A stretch of DNA of 64,000 nucleotides from Pegea sp. RAD2-039 (GCA_034620365.1 JAQGEQ010000316.1:744001-808000); one strand, 5' to 3'. Positions 25,196 through 37,846 are shown, counted from the first letter of the stretch. Translations and numbers: made by a program. Notes: generated by a model from the letters alone, not told the origin.

Positions 25196-26698
25196 ATGAT
25201 TGATATAGTCCAACAATATAACCAACAACTTGCGGGTTCAAGAGAACATGCCCTTGCTGTGACCAGAGATTATATTTCTCAACCACGAGTTACTTATCAA
25301 ACTGTTTCTGGTGTAAATGGACCGCTGGTGATCTTAGATAAGGTCAAGTATGCCAAATATGCTGAGATTGTTTCTTTAACGCTGGCTGATGGAACTCAAA
25401 GAAGTGGACAGGTCCTTGAAGTGAGCGGGGACAAAGCAATTGTTCAAGTATTTGAAGGAACCTCTGGTATTGATGCTAAATATACAACTTGTGAATTTAC
25501 TGGTGATATTTTAAGAATTGCAACTTCTGAAGATATGTTAGGAAGAGTTTTTAATGGATCTGGTAAACCAATTGATAAAGGACCAGCTGTACTACCAGAA
25601 GATTATCTTGACATCCAGGGTCAACCTATCAACCCAGAGTCACGTATTTATCCGAAAGAAATGATTCAAACAGGAATATCTGCCATCGATGTCATGAACA
25701 GTATTGCTAGAGGACAGAAAATTCCAATTTTTTCAGCTAATGGTTTACCTCACAATGAAATCGCTGCCCAAATTTGTCGTCAAGGAGGTCTTGTCAAGAT
25801 GCCAGACAAAGGTGTCCATGACAGTCACCAAGACAACTTTGCTATCGTGTTTGCTGCGATGGGTGTGAACATGGAAGCCGCCCGATTCTTTAAATCTGAT
25901 TTTGAGCAGCATGGCTCTATGGACAACGTTTGTTTGTTTTTGAACTTAGCAAATGATCCAACTATTGAAAGAATCATCACTCCTAGAATTGCTTTGACAA
26001 CAGCTGAATATTTGGCTTACCAATGTGAAAAGCATGTCTTGGTCATCTTAACTGATATGAGCTCATACGCTGAAGCTTTAAGAGAAGTCTCAGCTGCAAG
26101 AGAAGAAGTTCCTGGTCGAAGAGGGTTCCCTGGTTATATGTACACTGATTTGGCTACAATTTACGAAAGAGCTGGACGTGTTAGTGGCCGAGGAGGTTCT
26201 ATTACTCAGATTCCAATCTTGACTATGCCCAATGATGACATTACCCATCCAATTCCCGATTTAACTGGTTATATCACAGAAGGACAGATCTACATCGACA
26301 GACAGCTTCATAATCGTCAGGTTTATCCTCCAATCAATGTCTTGCCTTCGCTGAGTCGATTGATGAAGTCTGCTATTGGTGAGAAGATGACACGTGGTGA
26401 CCATGCTGACGTTTCCAATCAATTGTATGCAAATTACGCTATTGGAAAAGATGTGCAAGCGATGAAAGCTGTGGTCGGTGAAGAAGCTTTGACATCTGAC
26501 GATCTTCTATATCTAGAATTTTTGACTAAATTTGAGAAAAATTTCATCACTCAAGGTTCTTATGACAATAGAAGTGTCTTTGACTCATTGGATATCGGGT
26601 GGGAATTGCTGAGGATCTTTCCTAAAGAGTTGTTGAAACGAATTCCTAGAAAGGTTATAGATGAATACTACCCGAGAAGTAATGCACCAGCAAAATAA
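25196..26698 (+). CDS. ATP6V1B: V-type proton ATPase subunit B, 500 aa, intronless
   Basis: Non-catalytic nucleotide-binding subunit of the V1 head; it alternates with subunit A to drive proton pumping into lysosomes, endosomes and secretory vesicles, and binds actin in several animals. The single open frame matches the family end to end: [135 protein letters not shown]. The length is normal and the C-terminus ([11 protein letters not shown]) intact. One familiar position differs: [11 protein letters not shown] where most animals have AIDGMN. A 3' splice site lies 23 nt before the ATG. The lack of introns contrasts with the neighbours; a fixed retrocopy or old intron loss are both possible, and the intact frame argues that it is functional. 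Confidence 0.97.
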   Translation: MIDIVQQYNQQLAGSREHALAVTRDYISQPRVTYQTVSGVNGPLVILDKVKYAKYAEIVSLTLADGTQRSGQVLEVSGDKAIVQVFEGTSGIDAKYTTCEFTGDILRIATSEDMLGRVFNGSGKPIDKGPAVLPEDYLDIQGQPINPESRIYPKEMIQTGISAIDVMNSIARGQKIPIFSANGLPHNEIAAQICRQGGLVKMPDKGVHDSHQDNFAIVFAAMGVNMEAARFFKSDFEQHGSMDNVCLFLNLANDPTIERIITPRIALTTAEYLAYQCEKHVLVILTDMSSYAEALREVSAAREEVPGRRGFPGYMYTDLATIYERAGRVSGRGGSITQIPILTMPNDDITHPIPDLTGYITEGQIYIDRQLHNRQVYPPINVLPSLSRLMKSAIGEKMTRGDHADVSNQLYANYAIGKDVQAMKAVVGEEALTSDDLLYLEFLTKFEKNFITQGSYDNRSVFDSLDIGWELLRIFPKELLKRIPRKVIDEYYPRSNAPAK

Positions 26699-26844
26699 CT
26701 TGAAGTGTTCCACATTTAAAGGGCTTGTATATAACCAGAAGTCCGTTTGATTAATTCTCTAAATTATTCTTGTGTACTTTGAAATGATAGAATTATAACT
26801 CAACTTTTTTATTTGCAATTTAAAATGTTTTTTCTGAGCCGTGC

Positions 26845-26850
26845 AATAAA
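26845..26850 (+). terminator. Poly(A) signal AATAAA
   Basis: AATAAA 147 nt after the V-ATPase B stop codon, before the next gene starts at about 27046. Confidence 0.5.
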
Positions 26851-27060
26851 TTGTGATCCCATTTATTAGTTTTCAACCAAATTTAAATGTTTCAACAATT
26901 GTACCCTTTTATCAAATCTAATTCTGCTGATGTTTCTATAAAATATCAACTGGTTATTATTTTTCTATAAATCTTTATTGACTTTCTGTCAGTTCTCACA
27001 TTATTTCTGAATTTCATCAACTTTAAACTTTTGCTGTCAACTCAGGTGTTAAGTTTGAAA

Positions 27061-28226
27061 ATGAGTGATGAATTAAAATGGGAAATTTGTAGCAGTGATG
27101 TTGAAGACACAGATGACTACAAACCAAGTATTGAGAAAATCATCTCTTTGTATGAATCAATTTGCAAAGGAAAAGTTAGTTGAATGAAGTTTAAAAAATT
27201 TTTGTGAAATATTTTTGTGATGTTAACTGAAAAGTAATCATTTTAAAAACTCTGATGTCATTCTTATGACTTTTTAGTGACATCTTATTTGTAAAGATTT
27301 TTTTGATTTTTCATAAAAATTTCAATGTCAAATGACTCGCTTAGTGATATAATTTTTACATTTTTTGATAACAGCTTTGTTATTAAATTGATCATTTCAA
27401 ATTAGTCGATGAAGTATTGTGGGCGTATTTCCGATCTTCAAACTAATTCTGTTGTTTTTATTTGCTTGATCATTATTCAAATCATATAGCCCTTGCATTT
27501 CGAAGATAAACATATACGCTGCCATCAAAGTATGTGGTCTGCTTGCTAGCAGGCAAGTCCTCAGCACCTTTTACCACCAGATACTGCTTACCATTTATTT
27601 GTAAAATTAATTATTTTTGATTTAGTGTTTTTGATCGAGGGTTTTTTACAAGTCAAGGTGCTCAGTTGATTAAACTGACTTTTTGTGAACTTTTTTGAAC
27701 TAGGATCACTGGCTTACGAATCAAACATTTTATCAGATGTGTTTTTATCTTTCATTTTTATTACAACTAAAGTAGTTTAAATTAAAATAAATTAATTTAA
27801 ATAATTAAAAATTGTTTAAACAGATCCCTAACATAGAAGCAATCATATACCCAAGAAAAGTGGTTAGTTTGAAAGATGCATGTGTAGAGGGTGAAATGAA
27901 AATTGCCCCCACAACTGGCGATAAAAAAACTGAAGAAACAAAACCGTTTGAAATTAATGAGTTTGATTTCGACACTCAGCCGGAAAAACCGATTAAAAAG
28001 TAAGAAAAGAAATTTAGTTTAAAGTTCGATACAAAATTGCTGACTTTGACATTTAGCTTTTTCTGATTTATTTCAATTTTTTAGATTTAAACTGAAACGA
28101 CCGCCAGCTCGTCAACAACAGAAGAAAGTTGCTAGAATGGATAAAGTTTGTTCAGATATTTTAAAGTATAAAAGAATGGATGAAGACCAGAAAGCTCTGA
28201 ATTCAAAATCCAAGAAAAAAATTTGA
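27061..28226 (+). CDS. PAGR1: PAXIP1-associated glutamate-rich protein 1 (PA1), 143 aa
   Basis: Exons 27061-27174, 27824-27999 and 28085-28226, total 432 nt, phases agree. PAGR1/PA1 partners PTIP in the KMT2C/KMT2D (MLL3/4) H3K4 methyltransferase complex in the nucleus. The recognisable features appear in the family's order: an N-terminal Trp followed by an acidic SSDVEDTDD; a helix SIEKIISLYESICKG; a short IPNIEAIIYPRK; the hallmark EFDFDTQP; and a basic C-terminal helix RMDKVCSDILKYKRMDE. The protein is shorter than the vertebrate one because the Glu-rich middle is small. The 649-bp first intron carries a diverged repeat at 27505-27600. A 3' splice site lies 15 nt before the ATG. Confidence 0.82.
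27505..27600. repeat. Diverged dispersed repeat, copy 2 (in PAGR1 intron 1)
   Basis: Shares ordered blocks with 21955-22090, including CCTCAGCACC and ACCACCAGATA. Located inside an intron, consistent with an old insertion. Confidence 0.3.
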
Positions 28227-31178
28227 AATGAAACCAACTTGAAAATTTGTTTCTAGAACTGCTTTTTCACTTGAAGCACAATTTGGTGCCAAACTAAATC
28301 TTAAACAAAATTTGTTTTCTGTTTTCTTAAAATGAACTATTCAAGTTGAGTCTTTCACTCAATTTTGTATATTTCAATTTTTTTATCATTTTTGTTTTGT
28401 GGCAATAGTGTTAAGATTTTAGCTGAATATTAATTCTTCAGAACTAATTAAATTTCAAAAAACAAAAGTAGATTGTTGAAAACTAGTTGGTTCAAAGTCA
28501 AACATTTTTATATGAATAATAAATTTCAGCTTTTATCGATTTATTGATTTGAAAAGTTACAAATTTATACAGCAGCTTTTACAAGATACTTGAATTACTG
28601 TAAAAATAACAAGAAAAGCAAATGTTTATATATTTAGTTGACAGAGCAACTAGAATTTGTCGTCAGCATTTTGATCTATGTATGACAAAACCTAAGAACT
28701 AAAAGATTATTTGCCTAATAGAAAGAGTCATGAAAGATCTTTAAAGCTTAAGCAAATGTTGAAATGAATTTTGATCTAATATTTTAAAAGCTTGATTTTG
28801 TTGATAATTTTAGAGGTTTAAGGTTAAATCACCAAATTTGATAAAAAATTTTAAATCGTTTTTGAATACAAATTTTTAAACTTTTTTGATACTAATCTGC
28901 TTTTTATAACTTTTAACTAAATTGATTCTCAGCAGCTTTAGGTATCAAGCTTTATTTTAGCTGAAGTCTTCGTTTTTGATGATGATATTACAAAACGATT
29001 TCATCATCTAATTTGTTGCGTGGTTTACATTAATAAAGTAGCTGATTTGCTTGGTTTTAACAACTTGCATGTGTAAGCAGTAAACTTGCAAAATGAAAAC
29101 TTTACTAGTTCTTATGTCCTTAAATGAAACTACTAATATGTGTGGGTTGCAAACGAATTATCTTAAGACAATCATATCAACATAAACTGAAACCAAAGTA
29201 ATTTTTAAGAAGAATGATCTTAACGCTAGGTTAAATTAAAATCTAACATCGCCATTTTTGCTGAAAATGTGTTGATATAAACTTCAAAGTTGTTTTAATT
29301 TAATAAATAATTATTTTATATTGTTCATTTTAAGTTATTTTACAATAAAGAAAACACTTTTATCGTTTTTTTTATTATTATAGATGTTGCTGGTTTTTAA
29401 ATATAGCTTTTAAGAATAAATAATAAAAACCTTTGATGGAAAGCTTATTATTTCTTTTCTTTGATAATTTATTTATCCTCTTTAATAGTTGCCTATAATC
29501 ATTCAGTTCTAGTTTTAATAAATTTGAAAAAGATTATTTACTTTGATGTTTATATTTTTGCACTTTAAACTTTAGTAATTTGTTGTTTTTCTTCAACATT
29601 TACTCTTTATTTATTCAAACTTACTATATAGTTATTGGTCAAGTCCAAATTAATTTTTTTTACAAACTTTTGTTTCCACAAAAGTCAGTTTGATTTGCTG
29701 AGACATTTGACTTGGCCTAAAAAAGAGAACATTTTTTCAAATTGTAAAACTAAACCTTTTTCAATCAGTTTTGACTAGCAATAATACCTTGTAACAAAAG
29801 TTTAGATTTTTCTAATGTACATTCATCAAGTTAGTTACTTTATTGCTGTAAGTAATTTTTTCAAAAATGTTCAGGTATGCTTCAATCATAACAACAAAAG
29901 ATCTTTTAAGTATAAACTCTAAATTTTGTTCTTGTTTGCGTTTTTTTTTCAATTTTATTTAAATCATCTTTACTAGCAAACTAATGTAACACAAAAAGTT
30001 AAAAAACATTTTGTGAAAAGTAAGATACTGTTTGTTAAAATCCCAAAGCAAGTTACTCAGTCAAATTAAAAATATCTGCAAAAGAACATTATTAAATTGT
30101 GTGAATTACATTCTATGTAATTATTCATTGTTCAATGCTTTGAGGACTACCGAAATGCCATGTTTTATACATTTATTTCAAAAGTACCAAAACTAAATCT
30201 AAATAGTTGTTTTGTGGTATGCCACTATAAGCAGGCAACTTCTGAAGACCTTCAATAATTAAAGTTTTGGAAAATTTTAAAGCTAATTTTCATTATTATT
30301 GTAAGAAAAAGCAAATTAAAAAAAAAATGAATCTTTTTCAAACTGTTGTTTTTATACTTAATGGATGCTATTAATGGAACCAATTCAGTGTCTTATAAAT
30401 TGTTTCAAATATTAACTATAATTTGAGCAAGCTCTTTGTATAAAAATAATTTCTTAATATGAAAATAAATTATTTCTTTTTGTAACTATGATGCTAAAGA
30501 CTGTAGATTAAACAAAGTTTTAAATTTACAACGATCAATATTCGCCTGATATCAAATTTCTCAACAATTTTTGAAGTATATTTTAACAGCTTTACAATAT
30601 TTCATTACTCTTTGAATATTATCTTTAGTGTGAGTTCCAAAGTAGTCAAGAAAATTATTGTAGAAGAATTATTGTAGATCAAAAGATTTTTCGAGTTGTA
30701 TTAATGTAGAACTAGTGATTAAACTTTTTTTCGTAAAACATAAATAAAAGTAAGAATATTTGTTAGTTTTTAATAATAGCTTCTAAAAATAAAATAGTAT
30801 CGGGTAAAATTGTCTTTTTTTCACAAATATTTTGAAACTTTTGAACATTTAATTTTCAAAAAATACATAAAAAGTTAGTTTTACTTTTATTACATAAAAG
30901 TATTTTTTCAATTTATTTTCCCAAAAATTTTGCCTATAAGCGAAATAATAATTTAATTATATTTTCATATTTGTAATTTTGTGTAAAGTTATGATAAATA
31001 CAAACAGAATATTTATAAAATATCTCAAAATGTTTGTTTAGATATACTTAAGATATAAAAAGTTATGCAGATCTAAAAAATATCTTGAATTTTATATTAT
31101 GATGATAAATCGATCTAATGACAATTACAAAATATGTAATTTTTATGGTTGTCTCAAGCAATGATTGATTTTATTACA
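28227..31178. other. AT-rich intergenic region
   Basis: About 3 kb between PAGR1 and UBE2T. AATAAA at about 28517 may serve PAGR1. No other gene, RNA or repeat is supported. Confidence 0.5.
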
Positions 31179-31205
31179 GGTTGTTTAAAAAATGTTACTT
31201 TAAAA

Positions 31206-32580
31206 ATGATAAGAATGAACAGAATTCAGTTTGAGCTTTCCTCTTCTGCATATATTCCACCAGGAATTGCTCTTTGGAATGAAGATGGAAAAATCTTTGC
31301 AAGTCTGTATCATCTGATTTGTCAACATTTCTAGAAAATATAATTTATGATGTCTACTGTTAAATGTTTCATTTGATTTTCAGATGTAAAAAGTTAAATC
31401 AAAAATTTTAAAAAATATATTTGTTTTCATTATTATCATTTAAAGATAAACAAGAAACCCAATTTAGAAGTGTTAATTTATGAAACTTTAAACTAATTAG
31501 TTTAATTAACTTTAAATAAATAGGCCTTTTAAAGATTTCATGGTTCTATAAACACAATTTTGAAGTATTTGAATATGGTTGTATGAAAATGTAAGCAAAA
31601 TAAAGTTGAATATTTAACCTTAACTATTTAAACTCTAAATTAATAAAATAAGCTGTTGACAAAATCAATCTTTACTTTTTAGATATTTTAGCTGGAGAAG
31701 ATACTCCTTATAAAGATCAAATGTTTAAACTAATGATAGATCCACCTGAAATGTATCCTTTCTACCCTCCTGATATACATTTTATAACACCAATATACCA
31801 TCCTAATATTGATACAGCTGGAAGAATTTGTCTGGATTATTTAAAAATGCCACCCCAGGTTAGTACAAATTTCTGTTGATGATCTAGCTAACAAAATCTT
31901 TCCAATTAAGCCTTCCAATAAGAAAAAAGAAAAACTTTAGATTATATATATTTTATGAAAATTTAAAAAAGTTTCTATTGAAACTTTATTAGTTTTATAT
32001 GATTTACTTTTATAAGTATATAAAAGAGAAATAAAAGCTTTTGATTTATATTTATTATACTTAATAATGTTATACACTAATTTTTTTAATAATTAACACA
32101 AAATTTAAAGAATAAATTTGATATTGAAGGGATCTTGGAATCCAACAATTACTCTGGGAGCTTTATTGATGACAATCAAGCAACTGTTGGCAGAACCTAA
32201 TCCTGATGATCCTCTAATGCCAGAAATTGTATTTTCAAAATATTTTCTTTCTAAATGATCTGATCAAAATTTATTTGATTTATTTATTGGCTTATATTAA
32301 AATTCTTCAAATAAAAAGATTTTTTATACTTTTCAGGCTACTGAATACAAGTTCAATCGAGTTTTGTTTTGTTTCAAAGCTAAGGATCATTTGAAAAAGT
32401 TTGATCAAAAAAATTCAAAAGTAAAATTATTATGATTAAATAATCTTTTAATTTAGTTATAAAATTTATTTTCAGAAATCTAAATTCAAAAGAGTCATTT
32501 CTAATGATGAAGATCAATTTTCTGACAATGAACAAAATTTATATCTTCAACCGCCTTCAAAAAAATCAAAATTGTTATAA
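31206..32580 (+). CDS. UBE2T: Ubiquitin-conjugating enzyme E2 T, 186 aa
   Basis: Exons 31206-31302, 31683-31858, 32130-32228, 32337-32420 and 32476-32580, phases agree, 561 nt. UBE2T is the E2 that, with the FANCL ligase, monoubiquitinates FANCD2/FANCI in DNA crosslink repair. The UBC fold is complete: N-terminal helix with PPGIALW, strand region TPYKDQMFKL, YPFYPPDIHF, the HPN motif in YHPNIDTAGRICLD with the catalytic Cys, then PSEPNPDDPL-type text (here LLAEPNPDDPLMPEI), which is characteristic of UBE2T among E2s. The C-terminal extension is basic and ends PPSKKSKLL, a likely nuclear signal. The chosen ATG is the first that gives the E2 N-terminus; a four-codon upstream frame (31192-31203) ends 2 nt before it. 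A 3' splice site is at 31178-31179. Confidence 0.93.
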
Positions 32581-34050
32581 TATTTATTTCTATTAATTTT
32601 TGTTTGTAACTTTTTATTATTCTTCTAAAATATTTTGTGAATCTCTTTTTCTGCTGCTGCTGCTTGTATGTCCTTTTGTTAGAACTTTGAATCTTGATAA
32701 ATTTCCGATATTGCAAGATCTCATATTTCTAGGAATCATTTTTTATTAGTTATGTAAATATGTTACTAATTAAAAAATCAAATAAAATTAAATGTTAAAT
32801 CAAGAAGAACATCAAAGACATACTATTATACCACCTTTAAAGAATAACAAACTGAACAATTTGTAAAGAAACCAAGTAGTTGATGTCAATTCTATTTATA
32901 TTGAAAAATAAATAAAGTGTAATTTTTTAATAATCGTTATATACTTTTAAATTTAAAAGTCATTATATTTCTAGTTCATAATAAGCTTACGTTGTTTATT
33001 TGAATTTTTATCTTTTATTTATGGAATGTAATCATTTTTAATCAATTGAATAAACATTCATGATAACATATAAAGGTATATTTAGACCAATTTGTAGATT
33101 ATGATTTTTATCACTTCCAAACTTAGAACTCTTTTTAGAAATCTTCAACTTTTATCAGCTGACTATTGCAAATGAAAACTTAAATGGTTTGGGAACTCAG
33201 TTTATAACTATTTTCAGATATAATATTTATTATTTTATTTGAATTTAATAATATGATACTACTGTATTAGAACTAGAAATAAAACAGTAATTTCTTAATA
33301 TATCACATGCGTTTGTGGAATTGTTAGTGATGAAACTCAATTCATTATGAAGTAGTTGAAGTTTTACATCTTTAAAAAATTTTTGATCACATTTTCATGA
33401 ATGGATTTTTGCTAAAGTTTTGATTTTTTTTAATGAAATATCAACCGAAATAAAAAAAGCCGTACTGTAATAAAACCATCAAGCTCACCTTTTCATAACT
33501 TTTTGTTATTATCTGAAGACACTAAAAGTTATCCTTACCTATTCACAAATATTTTATCTGAAATTAGTAAGTTATATTAGTCTTGTCAAAGTAATCACAA
33601 AAAATATAAACAAGTGACTTTTCAACTCTCAAAAAGTTCAAACTCTTTTTTAATTTTTAGTTACTTAAAATATATGTTCGGTATACCATTATTGTCTGTT
33701 TTTTTTTAATTGCCAAAAATTTTAATTTTGATAAAAGTTTAAAAATAAGGAACTGTTTTGTAAATTAGATTGTATGTCAATCTGCTTACAGTCTTATTCT
33801 AAAACTATAAGTATATTTCATTAAATGCAGATTAATAAACAGTAAACGTTTACTTTTATACAAAATTTTAATAACGACTGTAGTTTTCAGTACAATTTTT
33901 CAATTCTATTATACAGTAGTACTAAACTAGTGCACAGAATGTCATTGTATTTATATCAAATTTGGAAAGTTACAATTCAAATAATGCAATTTAGAAAATA
34001 AATAAGCATGTGAACGATGTCACATTTTAAACTTCTGCAAGTAATTTAAA
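32581..34050. other. Intergenic region between convergent genes, containing a 292-bp repeat
   Basis: UBE2T (+) and SNRNP35 (-) face each other here. The only supported content is the dispersed repeat at 32767-33058; the rest is AT-rich with nothing recognisable. Confidence 0.5.
32767..33058 (+). repeat. Dispersed direct repeat, copy 1
   Basis: Nearly the same sequence recurs at 37122-37418 in the same orientation. Long stretches are identical, including AGTTGATGTCAATTCTATTT and the block around TAATCGTTATATACTTTTAA. Differences are scattered substitutions and a few indels near the left end. Both copies end at GAATAAACATT. I see no terminal inverted repeats, target-site duplication or coding potential. 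Confidence 0.9.
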
Positions 34051-34593
34051 TTAACAAGATGATTTATCTTTAACAAAATCTAATGGTTTTATGAAAGGTT
34101 TATCTCTGCAGCCAAACCGAAGCTGACCAGATTCGCGTTTACCACCGAAACCACCACCCAATCTGCGAGGAATCCAACCAGGCAAGGTGCGAGAGTGTTC
34201 CCAATCTACTATTATCGCATTTTCATCAACTATGCGATTATGTGCGTCTCTAAAAGCTTTCTTTGCGTCGATAAAATCATCAAACTCAACAAAAGCATAA
34301 CGTTTAGAATATCCGGTGACTAAGTCACGAACAATTTTCAAGTTTTTTATTTTTCCGTATCTAGAGAACAAGTCAACTAATGTCGATTCTTCAGTTTTTA
34401 AACTTAATCTTCCGACAAAAAGAGTGTTTTTAGGATTTCCTTTTATACTTTTATCTGGTGTGTAGCTACTAACAGAGGCCCGAATGATTGCTTTATCGTG
34501 AACTATAGTATCAGTCGCATCAATACTCCCACATATGAAAGGATCATAAACGTTTGCAATCGGTCTCCATTTTTTATTTATTTTCTTTTCCAT
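34051..34593 (-). CDS. SNRNP35: U11/U12 small nuclear ribonucleoprotein 35 kDa, 180 aa, intronless
   Basis: Component of the minor (U12-type) spliceosome, associated with the U11 snRNP. The N-terminus has the family's conserved WRPIANVYDPFICGSIDATD, followed by one RRM of about 80 residues: RNP2 is TLFVGRL and RNP1 is RYAFVEF. After the RRM comes the signature block GWIPRRLGGGFGGKRESGQ, then LRFGCRDKPFIKP, which separates it from the related U1-70K. The usual glycine at the first RNP1 position is Arg (KRYAFVEF). The protein is shorter than the human one, lacking most of the Arg-rich tail. A pyrimidine-rich 3' splice site lies 40 nt upstream of the ATG. Confidence 0.95.
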   Translation of the reverse strand: MEKKINKKWRPIANVYDPFICGSIDATDTIVHDKAIIRASVSSYTPDKSIKGNPKNTLFVGRLSLKTEESTLVDLFSRYGKIKNLKIVRDLVTGYSKRYAFVEFDDFIDAKKAFRDAHNRIVDENAIIVDWEHSRTLPGWIPRRLGGGFGGKRESGQLRFGCRDKPFIKPLDFVKDKSSC

Positions 34594-34633
34594 TTATTTA
34601 AAGCCAAAAAAATATTTTGAAATAAATAGAATC

Positions 34634-37600
34634 TAAAAAGGATAAAATAAAAAAATTACAAAATTCTAGATAAAACTATCTGTCAAATAATACTTTGAAT
34701 AAATTGAAACTTTTCATAATAATGATGTAAAACAAATTTTAGGTTTGGTCAATTTTGCTACTGCTAATTAAAATATTAATTGTCTGTTCATAAAACAAAT
34801 TAGTTTTAACATTCCCAGCTTGAATCATGTTTTATCATTCAATATCGAAAGATCAACACAATATAAAGCTGCTTCGGCAAAATATAAGATAACTAAACTA
34901 TTTTATACTTGAAAACATATTTCAAAAATTTATAACTAACTTTTCTTTAAAAACAAGTAAGAAAATTGAATCTAAAACATTTTTACATTTGTAACTTTAT
35001 TAAAAACTAAATGTTCAAATATTATATTTATTTCATCAAAATACTGAATATATTTAAATTTTAAAAGGAAACTTAAAAATGTTCACTAGAAACATAGCTA
35101 ATTTCAATATATTTAACTTGAAAAAAGGTACAAATGTAAACTAATAACATTAAACAAACATGATAAAAAAGAAACTATCTAAATTAATACAAAATTAAAC
35201 ATACTCCAAACAAAAATATATTTGATTAATACTAATGATTCATATATAAAGCTTACATGATTCACTATAAATCAATAATAAAAAAATATATCAGTAAACT
35301 AAGGAAACAAAATATAAAATTATAATACTTTTTCATTAATCCATTAAAATTTTAAAAAAAGTCTATTAAAATATAAGACAAGTAAATAACAAAAAAAATT
35401 GAATTGTATTTTCCTTTTAACTGCAATATATAAAGCTTACAATTTTGCACATGATAATTTTACTAGAGCTAAAGGGGATTTTTTGATTAAATTGTCTTTT
35501 TGTTATTTACAGTTACAAAATTAGTTGTTTTTGTTTTTTTGAAGAATGAAATACAAATCTTTTAAATAAGTTAAGATCAAAAAACTTTTAAACGTCCTAA
35601 AGTTAAAAAACTTTAAAGTAGCAATAAGACTAATTCTATCTTAAGCAACAACCAGCAGTAAAATGCTTAGGTTGACATAGGCAATTCCTTATATAGTAAA
35701 CAAACAGTAGGATAGATTATACAGCTTAAAAATGAATCATAAAAAGTCAGATCATTAAATCAGTTAGTGCATATTGTAATATTTTGAAAATAAATCTTAC
35801 ATGACTTATACATTTTTATATTTTCTACACAATTATATTCACTTTTGAGTGAATAAATTAATAAGTGTCATTTATGATGATCGTTTATCGTTAATTAATA
35901 ATATTTACTGTTGTATTATGTGATCGTGCTTTGAAGGCTCAAAACTTTCAATAGCTTTATTTGCATTTAAATGTAAGTAAAACATATGCAAAGCATCCTT
36001 ACTGATCGAGTTTATTAAACATTTATACTCTATCACTTGTAAAAACTTGCAAAAAAATGTAGTACCGTAATTGTAAATTGAGAAGACGGTAGCAGTTAAT
36101 TTCACTTAATAGTGATAATTTTTTTTTAAGTATCTTTAGTTTATAGATACTAGTAAACACCAGCAATAATTTTCTGTTGCGCCAGTTTTTCAAACCTTAC
36201 AATCATATCTCTTTTAGATTTACTATTTGTGAAGATATCTTATTTTAATAAACTACTTTCAATTTAACTACTAACACAGAATTGTTTTTTACATAATAAA
36301 AAATTATTACTTAAGTTTTTGTTTACACTGCATGTTTTCTTTCAGTAGCGTATAAAATCTTTATTTAAAACTTCAAGCTCTTGATTACAACATCTGTCGT
36401 ATGTATAACCTTATAGCGTTTTTTATAATTTGGTATATTAGAATATTTATCCATATATTTCGGTAGATTTCAGTGTATTAAAAAACATCTTTATGATAAA
36501 ATTCTTAGTTTAATTAAAATTATTAAAAGCTTGTTTAAAGGTTATTATATAACTCTTGTTCCTCAATTTGTAACAAAATCTGAAGTTTAAAGTTGAAAAG
36601 TTATTTTTTACATTTAATTAAAAATATAATATACTTTTAGGAAAACTCCACTTGGAAATCATTTTCATTGTCCTAATAAGCGGAAAGTATTTATAATAAT
36701 AATTCTTAATAAAGAAGAAATATTTGAAGTTGAAAAGTGACCAGTTTGTTTACATTGAATTTATAGAAACCGAATATTCGGCTTTTGTCTGGTGTGAGTT
36801 TTGTAAGTTTTTAGATTATTTACTCATTTTGATTCGACTTTGTATTTGATTATTTCATTGTCTTTTCTTTTTAATTATTTGACTAAAATGATTTAATCAA
36901 ATGAAAGATGTATTTTCAAATTTTGCAAATAGCCACATACTTATTTTTTGTTGTTAAAGTCATTTATTTATGTTTTTTCTAATCATTTGTAATATGCTTA
37001 TTTTCATTTTGATAATAAACCTTTCTACAATCGTTTATTATAACAATTTTGCTCAAACTTATCTATCATTCTAAAAAAAATTCATGAGTATATTGTTTGA
37101 TATTTTTGTATAATTAGCACAATTAAAAAATCAAATAGAATTAAATGTAATTGTTGATTAAAAAGAACATCAAAGACATACTATTATGCCACCTTTAACA
37201 AATAACAAACTGAAAAATTTGTAAAGAAACTAAAACAAGTAGTTGATGTCAATTCTATTTATATTGAAAAATAAATAAAGTGTAGTTTTTTAATAATCGT
37301 TATATACTTTTAAATTTAAAAGTCATTATATTTCTAGTTCATAATAAGCTTACGTTGTTTATTTGAGTTTGTACATTTTATTTATGGAATGTAATCATTC
37401 TTAATCAATTGAATAAACATTTTACTTTGTGTGACCTTAAAGTGATTTTATCAATTAAATTTGTTATTAGTTTTTTGTAGACTAAGTTTTTCGAACATTA
37501 AAAGATATCATAAAAAAACACTTAAAAAATGTTGAATGTTTAACAATTATTTAAATTTTATTTTATATCTGACTATAATGCTTGAAAAATCACCACTTTA

Positions 37601-37846
37601 TTTGAAATTTTATTTGCTAGTTAAATTATAATAGATAACACGTAGATATTAATTAAGTTAGAATATTTTGAAATAATTATAATACATGAAAATGTTTGTT
37701 GTTTACAAATGTACAAATATGTTTATAATAATGTTTATCATGTTTATAAGAGTACATTTATGTCAGTAACTGACTAAGAAAGTGTTATTAATTAATTTTT
37801 ATAATTATATTTTATATGCAATAACTGTAAATAATTTTTATTACAG
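34634..37846. other. AT-rich intergenic region with second repeat copy
   Basis: About 3.2 kb between SNRNP35 (-) and Dishevelled (+). It holds the repeat at 37122-37418. A 66-codon open frame at 35905-36105 (-) has no family or splice support. Nothing else seen. Confidence 0.5.
37122..37418 (+). repeat. Dispersed direct repeat, copy 2
   Basis: Partner of 32767-33058, about 4.36 kb downstream and in the same orientation. The right two thirds are almost identical to copy 1; the left end carries short indels. The break in similarity after GAATAAACATT is sharp. Confidence 0.9.

Noticed and set aside
35905-36105. 66-codon minus-strand frame
   Set aside because: Some plausible residues but no homology, no partner exons and no clear promoter or poly(A) context.
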